From contig NZ_FWXV01000013.1 of NCBI RefSeq assembly GCF_900176515.1, positions 62,001 through 126,000 on the forward strand: a DNA stretch of 64,000 nucleotides, read 5' to 3'. Each line of letters opens with the position of its first letter. Position 1 is the first letter of the stretch. Below are positions 9,431-18,205 of this stretch, piece by piece. Source of the stretch: Kibdelosporangium aridum. GTDB lineage: Bacteria > Actinomycetota > Actinomycetes > Mycobacteriales > Pseudonocardiaceae. The translations under genes and the position numbers were made by a program. A model generated the notes under the pieces. It ran no database searches and was not told the origin of the DNA. It was given only the letters and a program-made list of their open reading frames with translations.

Positions 9431-10936
9431 TCAGCGCATCAGCCACGCGCGGCACGCCAGCTGCAGCGCGAGCCGCTGCTCCGGGTCGGCGAGGTCCACG
9501 CCCAGTTGGCGGGTGATTTTGTTCAGCCGGTAGTGCACTGTCTGTCTGTGCACCCTGAGCACTTCCGCGGCCCTCGCTGGGGAGTTTTGGTGGTCCAGGT
9601 ATGCCTGCAATGTCCGGATTGCCTCTTCTGCCGCTGCGGGGCCCAGGTCTACGAGGGGGGCGAGGAGGTCGTCGACTGACGCGCGGGTGTTGTCCGAGGC
9701 GTACCACTCGACCAGCATCCGGTTGAGGCCCAGTGCGTCGATCGCTACGACGTCTCGCTGGGGTCTGGCCTGTCTGGTCACGGCCAGCGCCGCTTTCGCG
9801 TCGGTTGCCGATGTCCGCAATCCCTCTGCTTGGCGGTGCACGGCTCCGATTCCACAGCGGACGACTATGCCGGGGAAGCGTTTGCGGGCTGCGGTGAGCG
9901 CGGTTGTGGCTGCTGCCAACGCTGTTCGTGCTGCCGATGGGCCGGGGTCGGCGTCTACGCTGTGCACCAGCAGTGGTTCGCCGCCGATTCGGGTGCTGTG
10001 CCATTTGGCGTCAATTTCCGCGCGTACGGCGTGCAGCATGGCTACGCTGATCGCGTCCACTTGGTCCGCGCTGACCGTTGCTCCTGAGTCCAATGAGGAC
10101 GATAGTTCGAAGCGTAATACCTGGTGCCAGCCGTCAACGGGCAAGCCGACCGTTCTTGCGTGGGAGACCAGCTGCACGCGTTCGGAGTCGGGCGCCAGCA
10201 ACAGTTCTCCGAGCAGACGGCCGCGGTCGGCGAGCGGTGCCAGTTCTGTACGGCGTTCGTCGGCGATGACGCGGGCGTACGCATCAGCGGTCAAGGTTGT
10301 GACGGCGCGCGCGGCTACGACCCAAGATCCGCGTGCCTCATCGGGCACCTCGGCGGCGATGAACGTGTCAACGGAACCGTCCACCAGAACGGGGGCGGCT
10401 GGTTCACCGTGCGCGGGTTGGCGGGCCGCGACTGGGGCACCTAAAGCGTCCGAGGCGGCCAAGAGGATGGCGGCGCGGCGGTCGTGCGTACGCGTCTCGG
10501 CTGAGGCGAGCAGCCGGCGGGCGGCGTCGATTCGTGCCAATGCAGAAGTAGCGTCTCCTGCCAAGGCCTCGGACACGGCGACAATCAGCCGAGTTGGTTC
10601 CAGGCTCACCGGCGCCAGCAGTAGTGACACCGCATTGCGGTTGGCGATCCGCACGGCCGTCGATTCAACCGCCGTCGCGTCGATCCCGTTGAGCACAATC
10701 GCGCCGACGCCGCTCGCAGTCGCGTCTCGCATCGCTATGTCGAACAGGTGCCCCCGGGCCTGCGCGGACGCTGTTGGCAAGACCACCACGAAGCTGTCGC
10801 GGGGAGCGGATCGCAGGTCAGTGAGCTTGTCGATGACACGGACCGAACTCACGCGGCGTTCGGGTGACGCGGTCAGCACGGTGAGCTGGTTCAGGTCTGG
10901 CCCGGCGAGCAGGTCGTGGAGCGGAACGTGGCTCAC
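9431..10936 (-). CDS. PucR-family transcriptional regulator
   Basis: About 501 residues. The C-terminal HTH_30 domain of PucR-type regulators is clear: LQAYLDHQNSPARAAEVL, then HRQTVHYRLNKITRQLGVDL and DPEQRLALQLACRAW. The N-terminal part (PLHDLLAGPDL and VSSVRVIDKLTDL) fits the PucR N-terminal ligand-sensing domain, and a GGDEF-like diverged middle domain is plausible. PucR proteins usually control purine, hydantoin or related nitrogen-heterocycle catabolism. GTG at 10936 is chosen because GGAGG sits six bases upstream and the protein then begins VSHVPLHDLL. It is divergent from the DUF917/HyuA/permease operon starting near 11040, the expected place for its regulator. Confidence 0.88.
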   Translation of the reverse strand: MSHVPLHDLLAGPDLNQLTVLTASPERRVSSVRVIDKLTDLRSAPRDSFVVVLPTASAQARGHLFDIAMRDATASGVGAIVLNGIDATAVESTAVRIANRNAVSLLLAPVSLEPTRLIVAVSEALAGDATSALARIDAARRLLASAETRTHDRRAAILLAASDALGAPVAARQPAHGEPAAPVLVDGSVDTFIAAEVPDEARGSWVVAARAVTTLTADAYARVIADERRTELAPLADRGRLLGELLLAPDSERVQLVSHARTVGLPVDGWHQVLRFELSSSLDSGATVSADQVDAISVAMLHAVRAEIDAKWHSTRIGGEPLLVHSVDADPGPSAARTALAAATTALTAARKRFPGIVVRCGIGAVHRQAEGLRTSATDAKAALAVTRQARPQRDVVAIDALGLNRMLVEWYASDNTRASVDDLLAPLVDLGPAAAEEAIRTLQAYLDHQNSPARAAEVLRVHRQTVHYRLNKITRQLGVDLADPEQRLALQLACRAWLMR

Positions 10937-11027
10937 AGTGGCCCTCCGGAGCACTGATTGTTCGGTGGGGATAGCCGGGGCTTGGATTCTATTGGGCAAG
11001 GACAAACACTCAGAGTGGCTGTCTTAC

Positions 11028-11042
11028 TACCATTCACTCGTG
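11028..11042 (+). promoter_or_regulatory. Candidate -10 element of the DUF917/HyuA operon, possibly leaderless
   Basis: TACCAT at 11028-11033 lies seven bases before the likely GTG start at 11040. No Shine-Dalgarno sequence is visible between them, so the first gene may be translated from a leaderless mRNA. No good -35 hexamer is found at the right distance; PucR-type promoters can depend on an activator. Confidence 0.3.
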
Positions 11043-12131
11043 CGACTTAACGGGGGTTGCCTTGTCGACTTCGCCCGGGGCTGCGACGTGCTCGCCGCCG
11101 GCGGGGGTGGTTACGCGGGGGGAACCGTACCGATGGCGCAGGTCGCACTGGACACACAGGGTCCCGTGGAGATCATCGGACTGGACGACCTCCCGCCGGA
11201 CGGCCTTGTCATGCCATGCGCTTACCTGGGATCACCGGCCGTCTGGGTGGAGCGGATCGGCACTGGGCGCGAAAGCATCGCGATCCGCCGTCAGGTCGAA
11301 CAGCATTTCGGTGCCGAAGTCGTGGCAATGATGTGCACCGAGATCGGCGGTAGCAACGGCCCTGCGTCGGTGGCACTGGCAGCGAACGCACGGCTGCCGT
11401 TGGCCGACGCGGACGGCATGGGCCGCGCCTTCCCGGGCGTCGAGCAAGTCGCGATGCAGGTCGCGGGCGTGCATCCAGGCCCGTCAGTCCTGGCAGACGA
11501 CCACGATCACGTTGTCCTGGTTCAAGCCGACACGGGGGACTGGCTGGAGCGCCTGGCGCGCAGCGCGGTCACGGCCTTCGGGGACACGGGCGTGAGCTCC
11601 GAATACGTGATGACGGTCGAACAAGCCAGGACGAGCGTGGTCACCGGCTCCATCAGCCGCGCACTGAAGATCGGCCAGGTACTCGCGAACTGCGCGGGCA
11701 TGCCCGTGGTCACGGCGGTACGGCGGCTCGCGGCGGAGTTCGGCGGGATCTGCCTGATGGAAGGCAAAGTCAGCATGGTCTCGGCGGTCCAGACCAGCGC
11801 GTCGTCGACCTTCGCGGCGAGCCTGCGGTCCACGGCGTTGCTCGACGGGATCAACGGCGACAACGGCCGCTGCCTGCGGGTCGAGATCGGCCATGAATAC
11901 CTGGCGATCCTCGAGGACGGCGAGGTCCGCGCCACGACCCCGGACATCATCACGCTGTTCGACGTCTACAGCGGCGATGTCGTGGCCACGGATTCGTTGC
12001 GCTACGGGCAACGCGTCGTCGTGCTGGCGCTGCCGTGCCCCGACCTCTGGCTGCAGCCCGCCGGTCTGGAGCTTGTCGGCCCTCGCGCATTCGGCCTGGA
12101 CCTCGACTACCACCCCTTGGTGGTGAGATGA
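11040..12131 (+). CDS. DUF917-family protein (S-methyl-thiohydantoin desulfurase-like), copy A
   Basis: The ~363-residue protein is a paralogue of the gene at 16423. Shared blocks are DFARGCDVLAAGGGG, MCTEIGGSNG, LPLADADGMGRAFPGVEQ, a VVTGSISRALKIGQ stretch and the C-terminal GPRAFGLDLDYHPL. From memory, this Pfam family (formerly DUF917) includes S-methyl-thiohydantoin desulfurase and commonly travels with HyuA-type hydantoinases. The exact substrate here is unknown. GTG at 11040 gives nine residues before the DFARG block, close to the ten in copy B; no ribosome binding site is visible. The frame is open much further upstream, but only as antisense to pucR. The stop overlaps the next start (ATGA), implying translational coupling. 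Confidence 0.8.
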   Translation: MRLNGGCLVDFARGCDVLAAGGGGYAGGTVPMAQVALDTQGPVEIIGLDDLPPDGLVMPCAYLGSPAVWVERIGTGRESIAIRRQVEQHFGAEVVAMMCTEIGGSNGPASVALAANARLPLADADGMGRAFPGVEQVAMQVAGVHPGPSVLADDHDHVVLVQADTGDWLERLARSAVTAFGDTGVSSEYVMTVEQARTSVVTGSISRALKIGQVLANCAGMPVVTAVRRLAAEFGGICLMEGKVSMVSAVQTSASSTFAASLRSTALLDGINGDNGRCLRVEIGHEYLAILEDGEVRATTPDIITLFDVYSGDVVATDSLRYGQRVVVLALPCPDLWLQPAGLELVGPRAFGLDLDYHPLVVR

Positions 12132-13534
12132 GCTCGTATCGGCTTGGGGTTGCGCTTCCTGGAAAAAGGACGTCCGCGGCCATCCTCGCGCCCGACGGCC
12201 ATGTGGTCGCGACGGCCGAACTGGAGTCCGACACCCCTGGCGACGTCATAGACGCGGCCCTCGAAGCAGCCGCGGCACACGGAGTCACGGCCAGCGTCAT
12301 CGACCACGTCATGTTCGCCGTCACGGATCTGCGTGCGCTGAACGGTTTGTCCACCGAGACCGGCTACTGGCGCGGTTGGCCAGGCCGGTTGGCGAAGGTC
12401 GCGGCCGTGCGACTGGGCGCGGCGACAACATCGGTGCCACCGTTGACGATGTGGCCGAAGGAACTGTGCGAACGCGTCGTGGTCGCGTCGACGTGCCTGT
12501 CCGGCGGCGCGATGCTGGACGGCAGCGACTACGAACCCCTTGACTTCGAAGGACTTCTGGCGTTCGCCCGGAAGATCTCCGGAATCGTCGGCGCGGTCGC
12601 GATCACCGGCGTGTTCTCATCGGTCACGCCACGGCACGAACTCGCGGCGGCCGAGGTGCTCCGTGAGGAAATGGGCGCCTGCGGGGCGATTCTGTTGTCC
12701 CATGAGTACGGCGGCCTTGGCCTGGTCGAACGCGAGAACGCCACGATCCTGCAGGCCGCGTTGACCGCACCGGTCGCCGAGGAGGCCGCCAAGCTGCTGG
12801 CCGCGGTGAGTCAGCGCGGCATGGCACACGCCGAAGTGTTCCTCGCCCGCAGCGACGGGACGATTGCCACGCTCGACAACGCTGTCACCCATCCGTTGTC
12901 ACTTCTCGGCGGCACCGACGCGACATCCGTCGTGGGCGCCGCCGTGCTCGCGGACGAGAAGGACGCACTGGTCGGCATGACCAATGTGGACGGTACGGTC
13001 CGGGCGGTCTGCGCACTGACCGACGGCAGCCCGCGGATGACCATGGGACACACCAAAGTCGCAGGCGTGCCAACGGGTTTGAGCGTCCCCGCACTGGTGC
13101 CGATCCACGCTTCGGTCGAGGAAGCGATCGACCGGGCCAAGGACGCGCCGGGCGACTTGCCGCTGCTGCTGGTCGGTCCTGGCGCGCGGATGTTCGTGAA
13201 GTCCTTGTCGCCAAGGATCGTCGGCACCGCGCTGGCTGGGACCGTGAAGGTCGAGTCGCCGGACAACGCCGAAGCCGCCGCCGCTGTCGGCGCCGCCTCC
13301 GCCCCCGTGGTCGGCGAGGCGCGCCGGATCGTGCCGTTGAACAGCGCACGCCTTGAGGAGATCCGAGCCGCTGTGCGCGAAGCCGCACGGGCGTCGGCGA
13401 TGCGCGCGGGCGCCGATCCCGCGAAGGTCGCGCTCGTGTCGGTCGAGGAGAAACCATTGGCGTACTTGTCCGAGCCGACCGTGGTGATGCGCGTGCGCGC
13501 GGGCGGCCCGCCGAGAGACGGAGGAACCAGGTGA
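12128..13534 (+). CDS. Divergent hydantoinase/oxoprolinase (HyuA) homologue lacking nucleotide-binding motifs
   Basis: About 468 residues. Kinship to the HyuA at 14856 is clear from SHEYGGLGLVERENATILQAAL (SHEFGRVGLLERENATVLNAAL in the paralogue), the RSDGTIATLD block and the C-terminal VSVEEKPLAYL segment. The N-terminal DVGGTNTD motif is replaced by a degenerate ALPGKRTSA stretch. The internal VVDVGGTTADIG and GIGGGS motifs are missing. The ASKHA-type nucleotide/phosphate site therefore seems lost, and the protein is probably a structural or regulatory partner rather than an active hydrolase; that is inference. ATG at 12128 overlaps the preceding stop, and its own stop overlaps the permease start (GTGA). 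Confidence 0.75.
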   Translation: MSSYRLGVALPGKRTSAAILAPDGHVVATAELESDTPGDVIDAALEAAAAHGVTASVIDHVMFAVTDLRALNGLSTETGYWRGWPGRLAKVAAVRLGAATTSVPPLTMWPKELCERVVVASTCLSGGAMLDGSDYEPLDFEGLLAFARKISGIVGAVAITGVFSSVTPRHELAAAEVLREEMGACGAILLSHEYGGLGLVERENATILQAALTAPVAEEAAKLLAAVSQRGMAHAEVFLARSDGTIATLDNAVTHPLSLLGGTDATSVVGAAVLADEKDALVGMTNVDGTVRAVCALTDGSPRMTMGHTKVAGVPTGLSVPALVPIHASVEEAIDRAKDAPGDLPLLLVGPGARMFVKSLSPRIVGTALAGTVKVESPDNAEAAAAVGAASAPVVGEARRIVPLNSARLEEIRAAVREAARASAMRAGADPAKVALVSVEEKPLAYLSEPTVVMRVRAGGPPRDGGTR

Positions 13535-14877
13535 CGCCACAAGACGACTATGCCCTCAGCCGGGTGCCTGAGAAAGCCAGGTACGGCTGGGGCTGGGTGG
13601 CTGTCCAGCAGTTCGGCCAGATCTCGGACCTGATCACGTTCTCCACCGGTGTCATCCTCGGCACCGGGCTGTCCTTCTGGGGCGCGTTCTGGGCGCTGAC
13701 GCTCGGATCCGTTGTGCTGGAACTGGTCGCGGTGTTCGTCGGGATCGCCGGCTGCCGCGAAGGACTGTCCACTTCGGTGCTCACCCGCTGGACCGGCTTC
13801 GGCCGGTACGGCTCGGCGCTGCTCGGGTTGATCATCTCGGTCAGCCTGATCGGCTGGTTCGGGATCCAGAACGGCGTGTTCGCGCTCGGCATGAACGCCA
13901 TCGCGCCGTGGCTGGACGTGTGGGTGTGGTCGTTGATCACCGGCTTGGTGATCACGGTCCTCGTGATGTACGGATTCCGCGCGATGCGGTGGATCGCGGT
14001 CGCGGCGGTGCCCGCGTTCCAGATCGTCATCGCCTACTCCGTGATCACCGAATTCGCCAAAGTGGACGTTGGCTCGCTGTTCTCCTCCGGGCCGCTGGGC
14101 GAAACGATGACGATCGCCGCGGGCGCGACACTCGTCGCCGGGTCCTACATGGCCGGTGCGACGATCATGCCGGACATGAACCGGTTCAACCGCAAGCCTT
14201 CCGACGTGGTCAAGCAGAGCGTTCTGTCGATCACGCTGGGGCAGTACGTGATGGGCCTGATCGGTGTCCTGCTGGCCTACGCGGTCAAGGGACAGGACGC
14301 CGTCGCGATCCTGACCACCACGGTCGGCGTGATCGGCGTGATCACGCTGGTCGCCGCGGTCGTGAAGATCAACGACTGGAATCTCTACAGCTCGTCGCTC
14401 GGTATCACCAACGCGATCGACACACTGACCGGGATCAAGGTCAACCGGGTCTGGGTCACGCTGGTCATCGGCATCGCCGGGACGGCCTTGTCCGCCGTCG
14501 GCATCCTCGACCGGTTCGTGGACTTCCTGATGATCCTGGGGGTCACGCTGCCGCCGATCGCCGGGATCGTGGTCGCCGAGTACTACCTCGTCAAACGCTG
14601 GCGCCCGGCGCTCGACGACTCGCGGCAACGCGGTGTGCTGCCCGCCACCGAGCCGACCCTGGTGCCGGTGACCCTGGTGATCTGGGCGGTCGCGGCCTGG
14701 TTCGGCTGGTGGAGTGAACGCGAGGCGCTCGGAATCGGGTCGCTGAACTCGTTACTCCTTGCCGGACTGCTGTATCTGATCGCTGGGAAGATCGGTCTGG
14801 TCAAGGGCATCAGTGAAGTGCCGGTGGGCGAAGACAAAACGGGGAAGGAGGAGACGTGCGAATCGGTATCGACGTAG
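13531..14877 (+). CDS. NCS1-family permease (cytosine/purine/hydantoin type)
   Basis: The 448-residue, very hydrophobic protein has about twelve predicted membrane segments. It matches the CodB-like branch of nucleobase:cation symporter-1 transporters: N-terminal RVPEKARYGWGWVAVQQFGQISDL, a FGIQNGVFALG segment, GATLVAGSYMAGATIMPDMNRF in the middle, and INDWNLYSSSLGI. NCS1 carriers import nucleobases, hydantoins or allantoin; the surrounding HyuA/DUF917 genes suggest a hydantoin-like heterocycle. The GTG start at 13531 is supported by GGAGG about eight bases upstream and overlaps the previous stop. Its C-terminal tail overlaps the following hyuA start by 22 bases, so all of these genes are probably on one transcript. 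Confidence 0.88.
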   Translation: MTPQDDYALSRVPEKARYGWGWVAVQQFGQISDLITFSTGVILGTGLSFWGAFWALTLGSVVLELVAVFVGIAGCREGLSTSVLTRWTGFGRYGSALLGLIISVSLIGWFGIQNGVFALGMNAIAPWLDVWVWSLITGLVITVLVMYGFRAMRWIAVAAVPAFQIVIAYSVITEFAKVDVGSLFSSGPLGETMTIAAGATLVAGSYMAGATIMPDMNRFNRKPSDVVKQSVLSITLGQYVMGLIGVLLAYAVKGQDAVAILTTTVGVIGVITLVAAVVKINDWNLYSSSLGITNAIDTLTGIKVNRVWVTLVIGIAGTALSAVGILDRFVDFLMILGVTLPPIAGIVVAEYYLVKRWRPALDDSRQRGVLPATEPTLVPVTLVIWAVAAWFGWWSEREALGIGSLNSLLLAGLLYLIAGKIGLVKGISEVPVGEDKTGKEETCESVST

Positions 14878-16430
14878 GCGGCACGAACACCGACGCGGTA
14901 CTCCTTTCCCAAGACAATCGCCTGCTGGCCTCGGTCAAGACACCGACAACGCCCGAGGTCACCGACGGTGTCGCCTGGGCGGTCACGGATCTGCTCGCCG
15001 CGGCGGCCGCATCCGGTGCGCTCGAACGGATCGACGACCTCTCCGCGGTCATGATCGGGACGACGCACTTCACCAACGCGATCGTGCAGCAGCGTGGGCT
15101 GACACCCACCGCGGTGGTCCGGCTGGCTTTGCCCGCGACAGGTGCGTTGCCGCCCTTGACCGGCTGGCCGCCGGTGTTGCGTGCCGCGATCGGCAGGAAG
15201 CACTACCTGGTGCACGGCGGTTACGAGTACGACGGCACCGAACTGGCCACAATGGACCCTGACGAGCTCAAGCGGGTCGCCGCCGACGTGGCCGAGCGCG
15301 GCCTGCGGTCGGTGGCCATCTCGTCGGTGTTCGCGCCGGTGAACAGCGAGATGGAGCTCAGGGCCGCGGAGATCCTCCGCGCCGAGGTGCCCGACCTGCA
15401 CGTGTCGTGCTCACACGAATTCGGCCGGGTCGGCTTGCTGGAACGGGAGAACGCGACCGTCCTGAACGCGGCGCTGATCGAGTTGGCCGGGCAGATCGCC
15501 GACGCGCTGACCGCGGCGTTGCGCGGCGCCGGAATCACGGCTCCGCTGCTGTTGAGCCAGAACGACGGCACCGTGATGGAAGTGGACTACGCCCGGCGGT
15601 TCCCGGTCGCGACGTTCGCCTCCGGTCCGACGAACTCCATGCGGGGTGCGACGTTCCTGGCCGGGCTCAGTGACTGTGCGGTGGTCGACGTGGGTGGGAC
15701 CACTGCCGACATCGGTATCGTCACGGGTGGTTTCCCGCGGGAGGCGGGTGCCGTCACTGAATTGGCAGGGGTGCGGACCAACTTCCGGATGCCTGACCTG
15801 TTGTCGCTCGGTATCGGCGGCGGAAGCCTGGTGCGTGGCAACGAGTTCGGCCCGGACAGTGTCGGCTATGAACTGACTGAACGAGGGCTTGTGTTCGGCG
15901 GCAACGACTTGACGCTGACCGATCTCGCAGTGGCCGCCGGCATGGTCGACCTCGGCGATGCCGACCTGGTGTCCCACTTGGACAAGACGCAGGTCGCTGC
16001 CGTCCTCGCAGCGGTCGGTGAGCGGATCGCCGAGGCGGTGGACCGGATGCGTACGTCCCCTGATCCGTTGCCGGTCCTGGTCGTCGGTGGCGGCAGTGTG
16101 CTCGTCCCCGACGTCCTTCCTGGACTGGACGACATCCGGCGGCCCGAGAACTTCGCCGTGGCCAACGCGGTCGGCGCGGCCATCGCCGAAGTCGGCGGCG
16201 AGGTCGACCGGGTCGTGCACATCGGCGAGGGAAAACGGGACAAGGTGCTCGAAGACGTCAAGATCGAGGCGATCGAACGAGCGGAGGCGGCGGGCGCGTT
16301 GCCCGACAGCATCCGGGTCGTCGACGTCGAGGAAGTGCCGTTGGCGTACGTGCCCGGCGGGGCGGTCCGGGTCCGGGTGAAGGCGATCGGGCAGCTCAAC
16401 CTCGCCAGGCTGGGGGCAGGCGATGCGTGA
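14856..16430 (+). CDS. Hydantoinase/oxoprolinase family protein (HyuA-type, canonical copy)
   Basis: The 524-residue protein has the expected motifs of this ATP-using ring-opening family. These are IGIDVGGTNTDAVLL at the N-terminus, GTTHFTNAIVQQRGL, SHEFGRVGLLERENATVLNAAL, an internal VVDVGGTTADIGIV and LLSLGIGGGSLVRG. Such enzymes cleave hydantoins or 5-oxoproline. The GTG start at 14856 has a strong AAGGAGGA immediately upstream. The gene overlaps the permease upstream and the DUF917 gene downstream. With copy-B DUF917 it forms the intact catalytic pair of the operon, whereas the HyuA at 12128 is degenerate. Confidence 0.9.
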   Translation: MRIGIDVGGTNTDAVLLSQDNRLLASVKTPTTPEVTDGVAWAVTDLLAAAAASGALERIDDLSAVMIGTTHFTNAIVQQRGLTPTAVVRLALPATGALPPLTGWPPVLRAAIGRKHYLVHGGYEYDGTELATMDPDELKRVAADVAERGLRSVAISSVFAPVNSEMELRAAEILRAEVPDLHVSCSHEFGRVGLLERENATVLNAALIELAGQIADALTAALRGAGITAPLLLSQNDGTVMEVDYARRFPVATFASGPTNSMRGATFLAGLSDCAVVDVGGTTADIGIVTGGFPREAGAVTELAGVRTNFRMPDLLSLGIGGGSLVRGNEFGPDSVGYELTERGLVFGGNDLTLTDLAVAAGMVDLGDADLVSHLDKTQVAAVLAAVGERIAEAVDRMRTSPDPLPVLVVGGGSVLVPDVLPGLDDIRRPENFAVANAVGAAIAEVGGEVDRVVHIGEGKRDKVLEDVKIEAIERAEAAGALPDSIRVVDVEEVPLAYVPGGAVRVRVKAIGQLNLARLGAGDA

Positions 16431-17490
16431 GATCCGGCTGTCCGACATGGACGACATCGCGCGTGGGGCGGCGATCCTCGGCGCGGGCGGCGGCGGGGAT
16501 CCGTACGTCGGCAAGTTGCTGGCCGAAGTCGCCATCGAGAAGCACGGCCCGGTGTCCGTTGTGGACATCGACGACGTGGAGCCGGACGCGGTGGTCGTGC
16601 CGATCTCGTCGATGGGCGCACCGACCGTGGGCACCGAGAAGCTGCCGTCGGGCCACGAGGCGATCACCGCGTTGCGAGCGCTCGAGCGGGTGATGGGCAA
16701 GAAAGCCACGCATCTCGTGCCGATCGAGATCGGCGGTGTGAACTCGGTGATCCCGATCGCGGCCGCTGCCGAGACGGGCCTGCCGCTGGTCGACGGCGAC
16801 GCGATGGGCCGCGCCTTCCCGGAGGCGCACATGGTTCTGCCTGCGTTGATCGGTGTGAGCTGCACGCCCATGGTGATCGTCGACGACAAGGGCAACACGA
16901 TGGTGCTCGACACCGTCAGCAACGAATGGGCCGAACGCTTCGCCCGAGCCGCATGCACCGAGGCTGGGTGCTCGGTGTTCACTGCCGACACTGTCCTGAC
17001 TGGAAGGCAGTTGAAGGAAGGCCTGGTCGCCGGAACCTTGACGCTGGCGCACAAACTCGGCCGGGCCGTGCGCTTGTCACCGGAGCCGGTCGCCACCGCG
17101 GCCGCACTGCTCGACGGGCAACTGCTGATAACCGGCAAGGTCGTCGACGTCCACCGCGCCACCACCGGCGGATTCGCCCGTGGCCAGGCCAAGATCGAGG
17201 GCATCGGTGCCTACCGGGGCATGCGGATGACCTTGTCGTTCCAGAACGAACACCTCGTCGCCGAGCGCGACGACGAGATCGTGACCAGCACACCGGACCT
17301 GATCTGCGTGCTGGACAACGAAACTGGGGATCCGATCACCACTGAGGGGATGCGTTACGGAAACCGGGTCGCCATCCTGGGCGTCCCGTGCGACAGCCGA
17401 TGGACGACGCCGGAAGGGCTGCGGCTGACCGGGCCGCGCGCGTTCGGCTACGACCACGACTACATGCCGATTTCCGTTGGGGGTAACTGA
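16423..17490 (+). CDS. DUF917-family protein (S-methyl-thiohydantoin desulfurase-like), copy B
   Basis: The 355-residue protein starts MREIRLSDMDDIARGAAILGAGGGGDPYVG, a standard DUF917 N-terminus. Conserved blocks follow: VPIEIGGVNSVIPI, LPLVDGDAMGRAFPEAHM, VAGTLTLAHKLGRAV, and a C-terminal GPRAFGYDHDYMPI. It is the closer match to the family consensus of the two copies here. ATG at 16423 lies inside the end of hyuA (8-base overlap). Its stop codon shares a base with the start of the GGDEF gene (TGATG), so coupling continues. A role in processing a hydantoin or thiohydantoin ring is inferred from family and neighbours. Confidence 0.85.
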   Translation: MREIRLSDMDDIARGAAILGAGGGGDPYVGKLLAEVAIEKHGPVSVVDIDDVEPDAVVVPISSMGAPTVGTEKLPSGHEAITALRALERVMGKKATHLVPIEIGGVNSVIPIAAAAETGLPLVDGDAMGRAFPEAHMVLPALIGVSCTPMVIVDDKGNTMVLDTVSNEWAERFARAACTEAGCSVFTADTVLTGRQLKEGLVAGTLTLAHKLGRAVRLSPEPVATAAALLDGQLLITGKVVDVHRATTGGFARGQAKIEGIGAYRGMRMTLSFQNEHLVAERDDEIVTSTPDLICVLDNETGDPITTEGMRYGNRVAILGVPCDSRWTTPEGLRLTGPRAFGYDHDYMPISVGGN

Positions 17491-18137
17491 TGACCACCGC
17501 GTCGAGTGCCTGGGAGCGCGCGCCGCTGATTCCACTGCCGAGCCGAGGCCACGAGCACGAGCACGAACGGTGTGACTCGTGTGGCCAGCCGATCGGCTAC
17601 TGGGCCGTCGACCGGCTCACCGGGCTGCTGGACCGCTGGGGATGGGACACGTACGCACCGGAGAGCTTGCGGCGCGCCCACGAGCAACGCCAGCCGTTGG
17701 CGCTGCTGTTGCTGGATCTCGACCACTTCAAGGAGATCAACGACCGCTACGGCCACGTGGCCGGCGACATGGTCCTGCATGCCGTGGCCGAGGTGCTGCG
17801 CGCCTCCTGCCGGGAGAACGACGTCGTCGGCCGCTACGGCGGTCACGGCGGCGACGAGTTCCTGGTGCTGCTGCCGATGACCAACCGGGACCGGGCGATG
17901 TCCGTGGCGCTGCGGGTGCTGGACGGCGTGCGGGCGCTTCAGGTGGGCGTGCCGGACGTGGACAAGGGCACCAGGACCACCCTCACCGGACTGACCGTGT
18001 CGATCGGCGTCGCGCTTTATGTCCCGGCCCGCGGAATGGAACCGGTATTGACCGATCTGGTTCTCGAGGCGGATGCGGCACTTCTTGTGGCCAAGCGGGA
18101 AGGCCGGGACACCGTGCGGATGGGAAGGCGCCGCTGA
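17490..18137 (+). CDS. GGDEF-domain protein (putative diguanylate cyclase)
   Basis: The 215-residue soluble protein is almost entirely a GGDEF domain: DRLTGLLDRWGWD, LLLLDLDHFKEINDRYGHVAGD, then RYGGHGGDEFLVLLP and a VSIGVAL strand near the end. This domain makes cyclic di-GMP from GTP. The signature is unusual: RYGG-HGG-DEF contains three extra residues (a nine-base direct duplication) compared with the common RYGGDEF. An RENDVVG segment in front keeps the RxxD inhibitory-site pattern but shifts it by three. Activity is therefore uncertain. A CDSC pair lies near the N-terminus; no sensor domain or membrane segment is seen. ATG at 17490 overlaps the DUF917 stop, an odd coupling of a signalling gene to a catabolic operon. 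Confidence 0.85.
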   Translation: MTTASSAWERAPLIPLPSRGHEHEHERCDSCGQPIGYWAVDRLTGLLDRWGWDTYAPESLRRAHEQRQPLALLLLDLDHFKEINDRYGHVAGDMVLHAVAEVLRASCRENDVVGRYGGHGGDEFLVLLPMTNRDRAMSVALRVLDGVRALQVGVPDVDKGTRTTLTGLTVSIGVALYVPARGMEPVLTDLVLEADAALLVAKREGRDTVRMGRRR

Positions 18138-18205
18138 TTCCCGGCCATCGGGACGTTCTTTCGGATAATCGTCGGCTTTTTTAATACCTCCGGCCGTCCT
18201 ATCAT

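Noticed and set aside
9687..11039. Upstream extension of the first DUF917 gene by about 450 codons
   Set aside because: The extension is antisense to pucR, Ser/Arg/Ala-rich and unlike any DUF917 protein; homology begins after 11040.
12811..14628. Long open frame on the minus strand (about 600 codons) across the HyuA/permease genes
   Set aside because: It is antisense to well-supported genes and rich in Arg/Asp/His low-complexity sequence; such frames arise from GC-rich third positions.
15411..17204. Minus-strand frame of about 597 codons across hyuA and DUF917
   Set aside because: Composition is that of a reverse-complement shadow, with no family motif.
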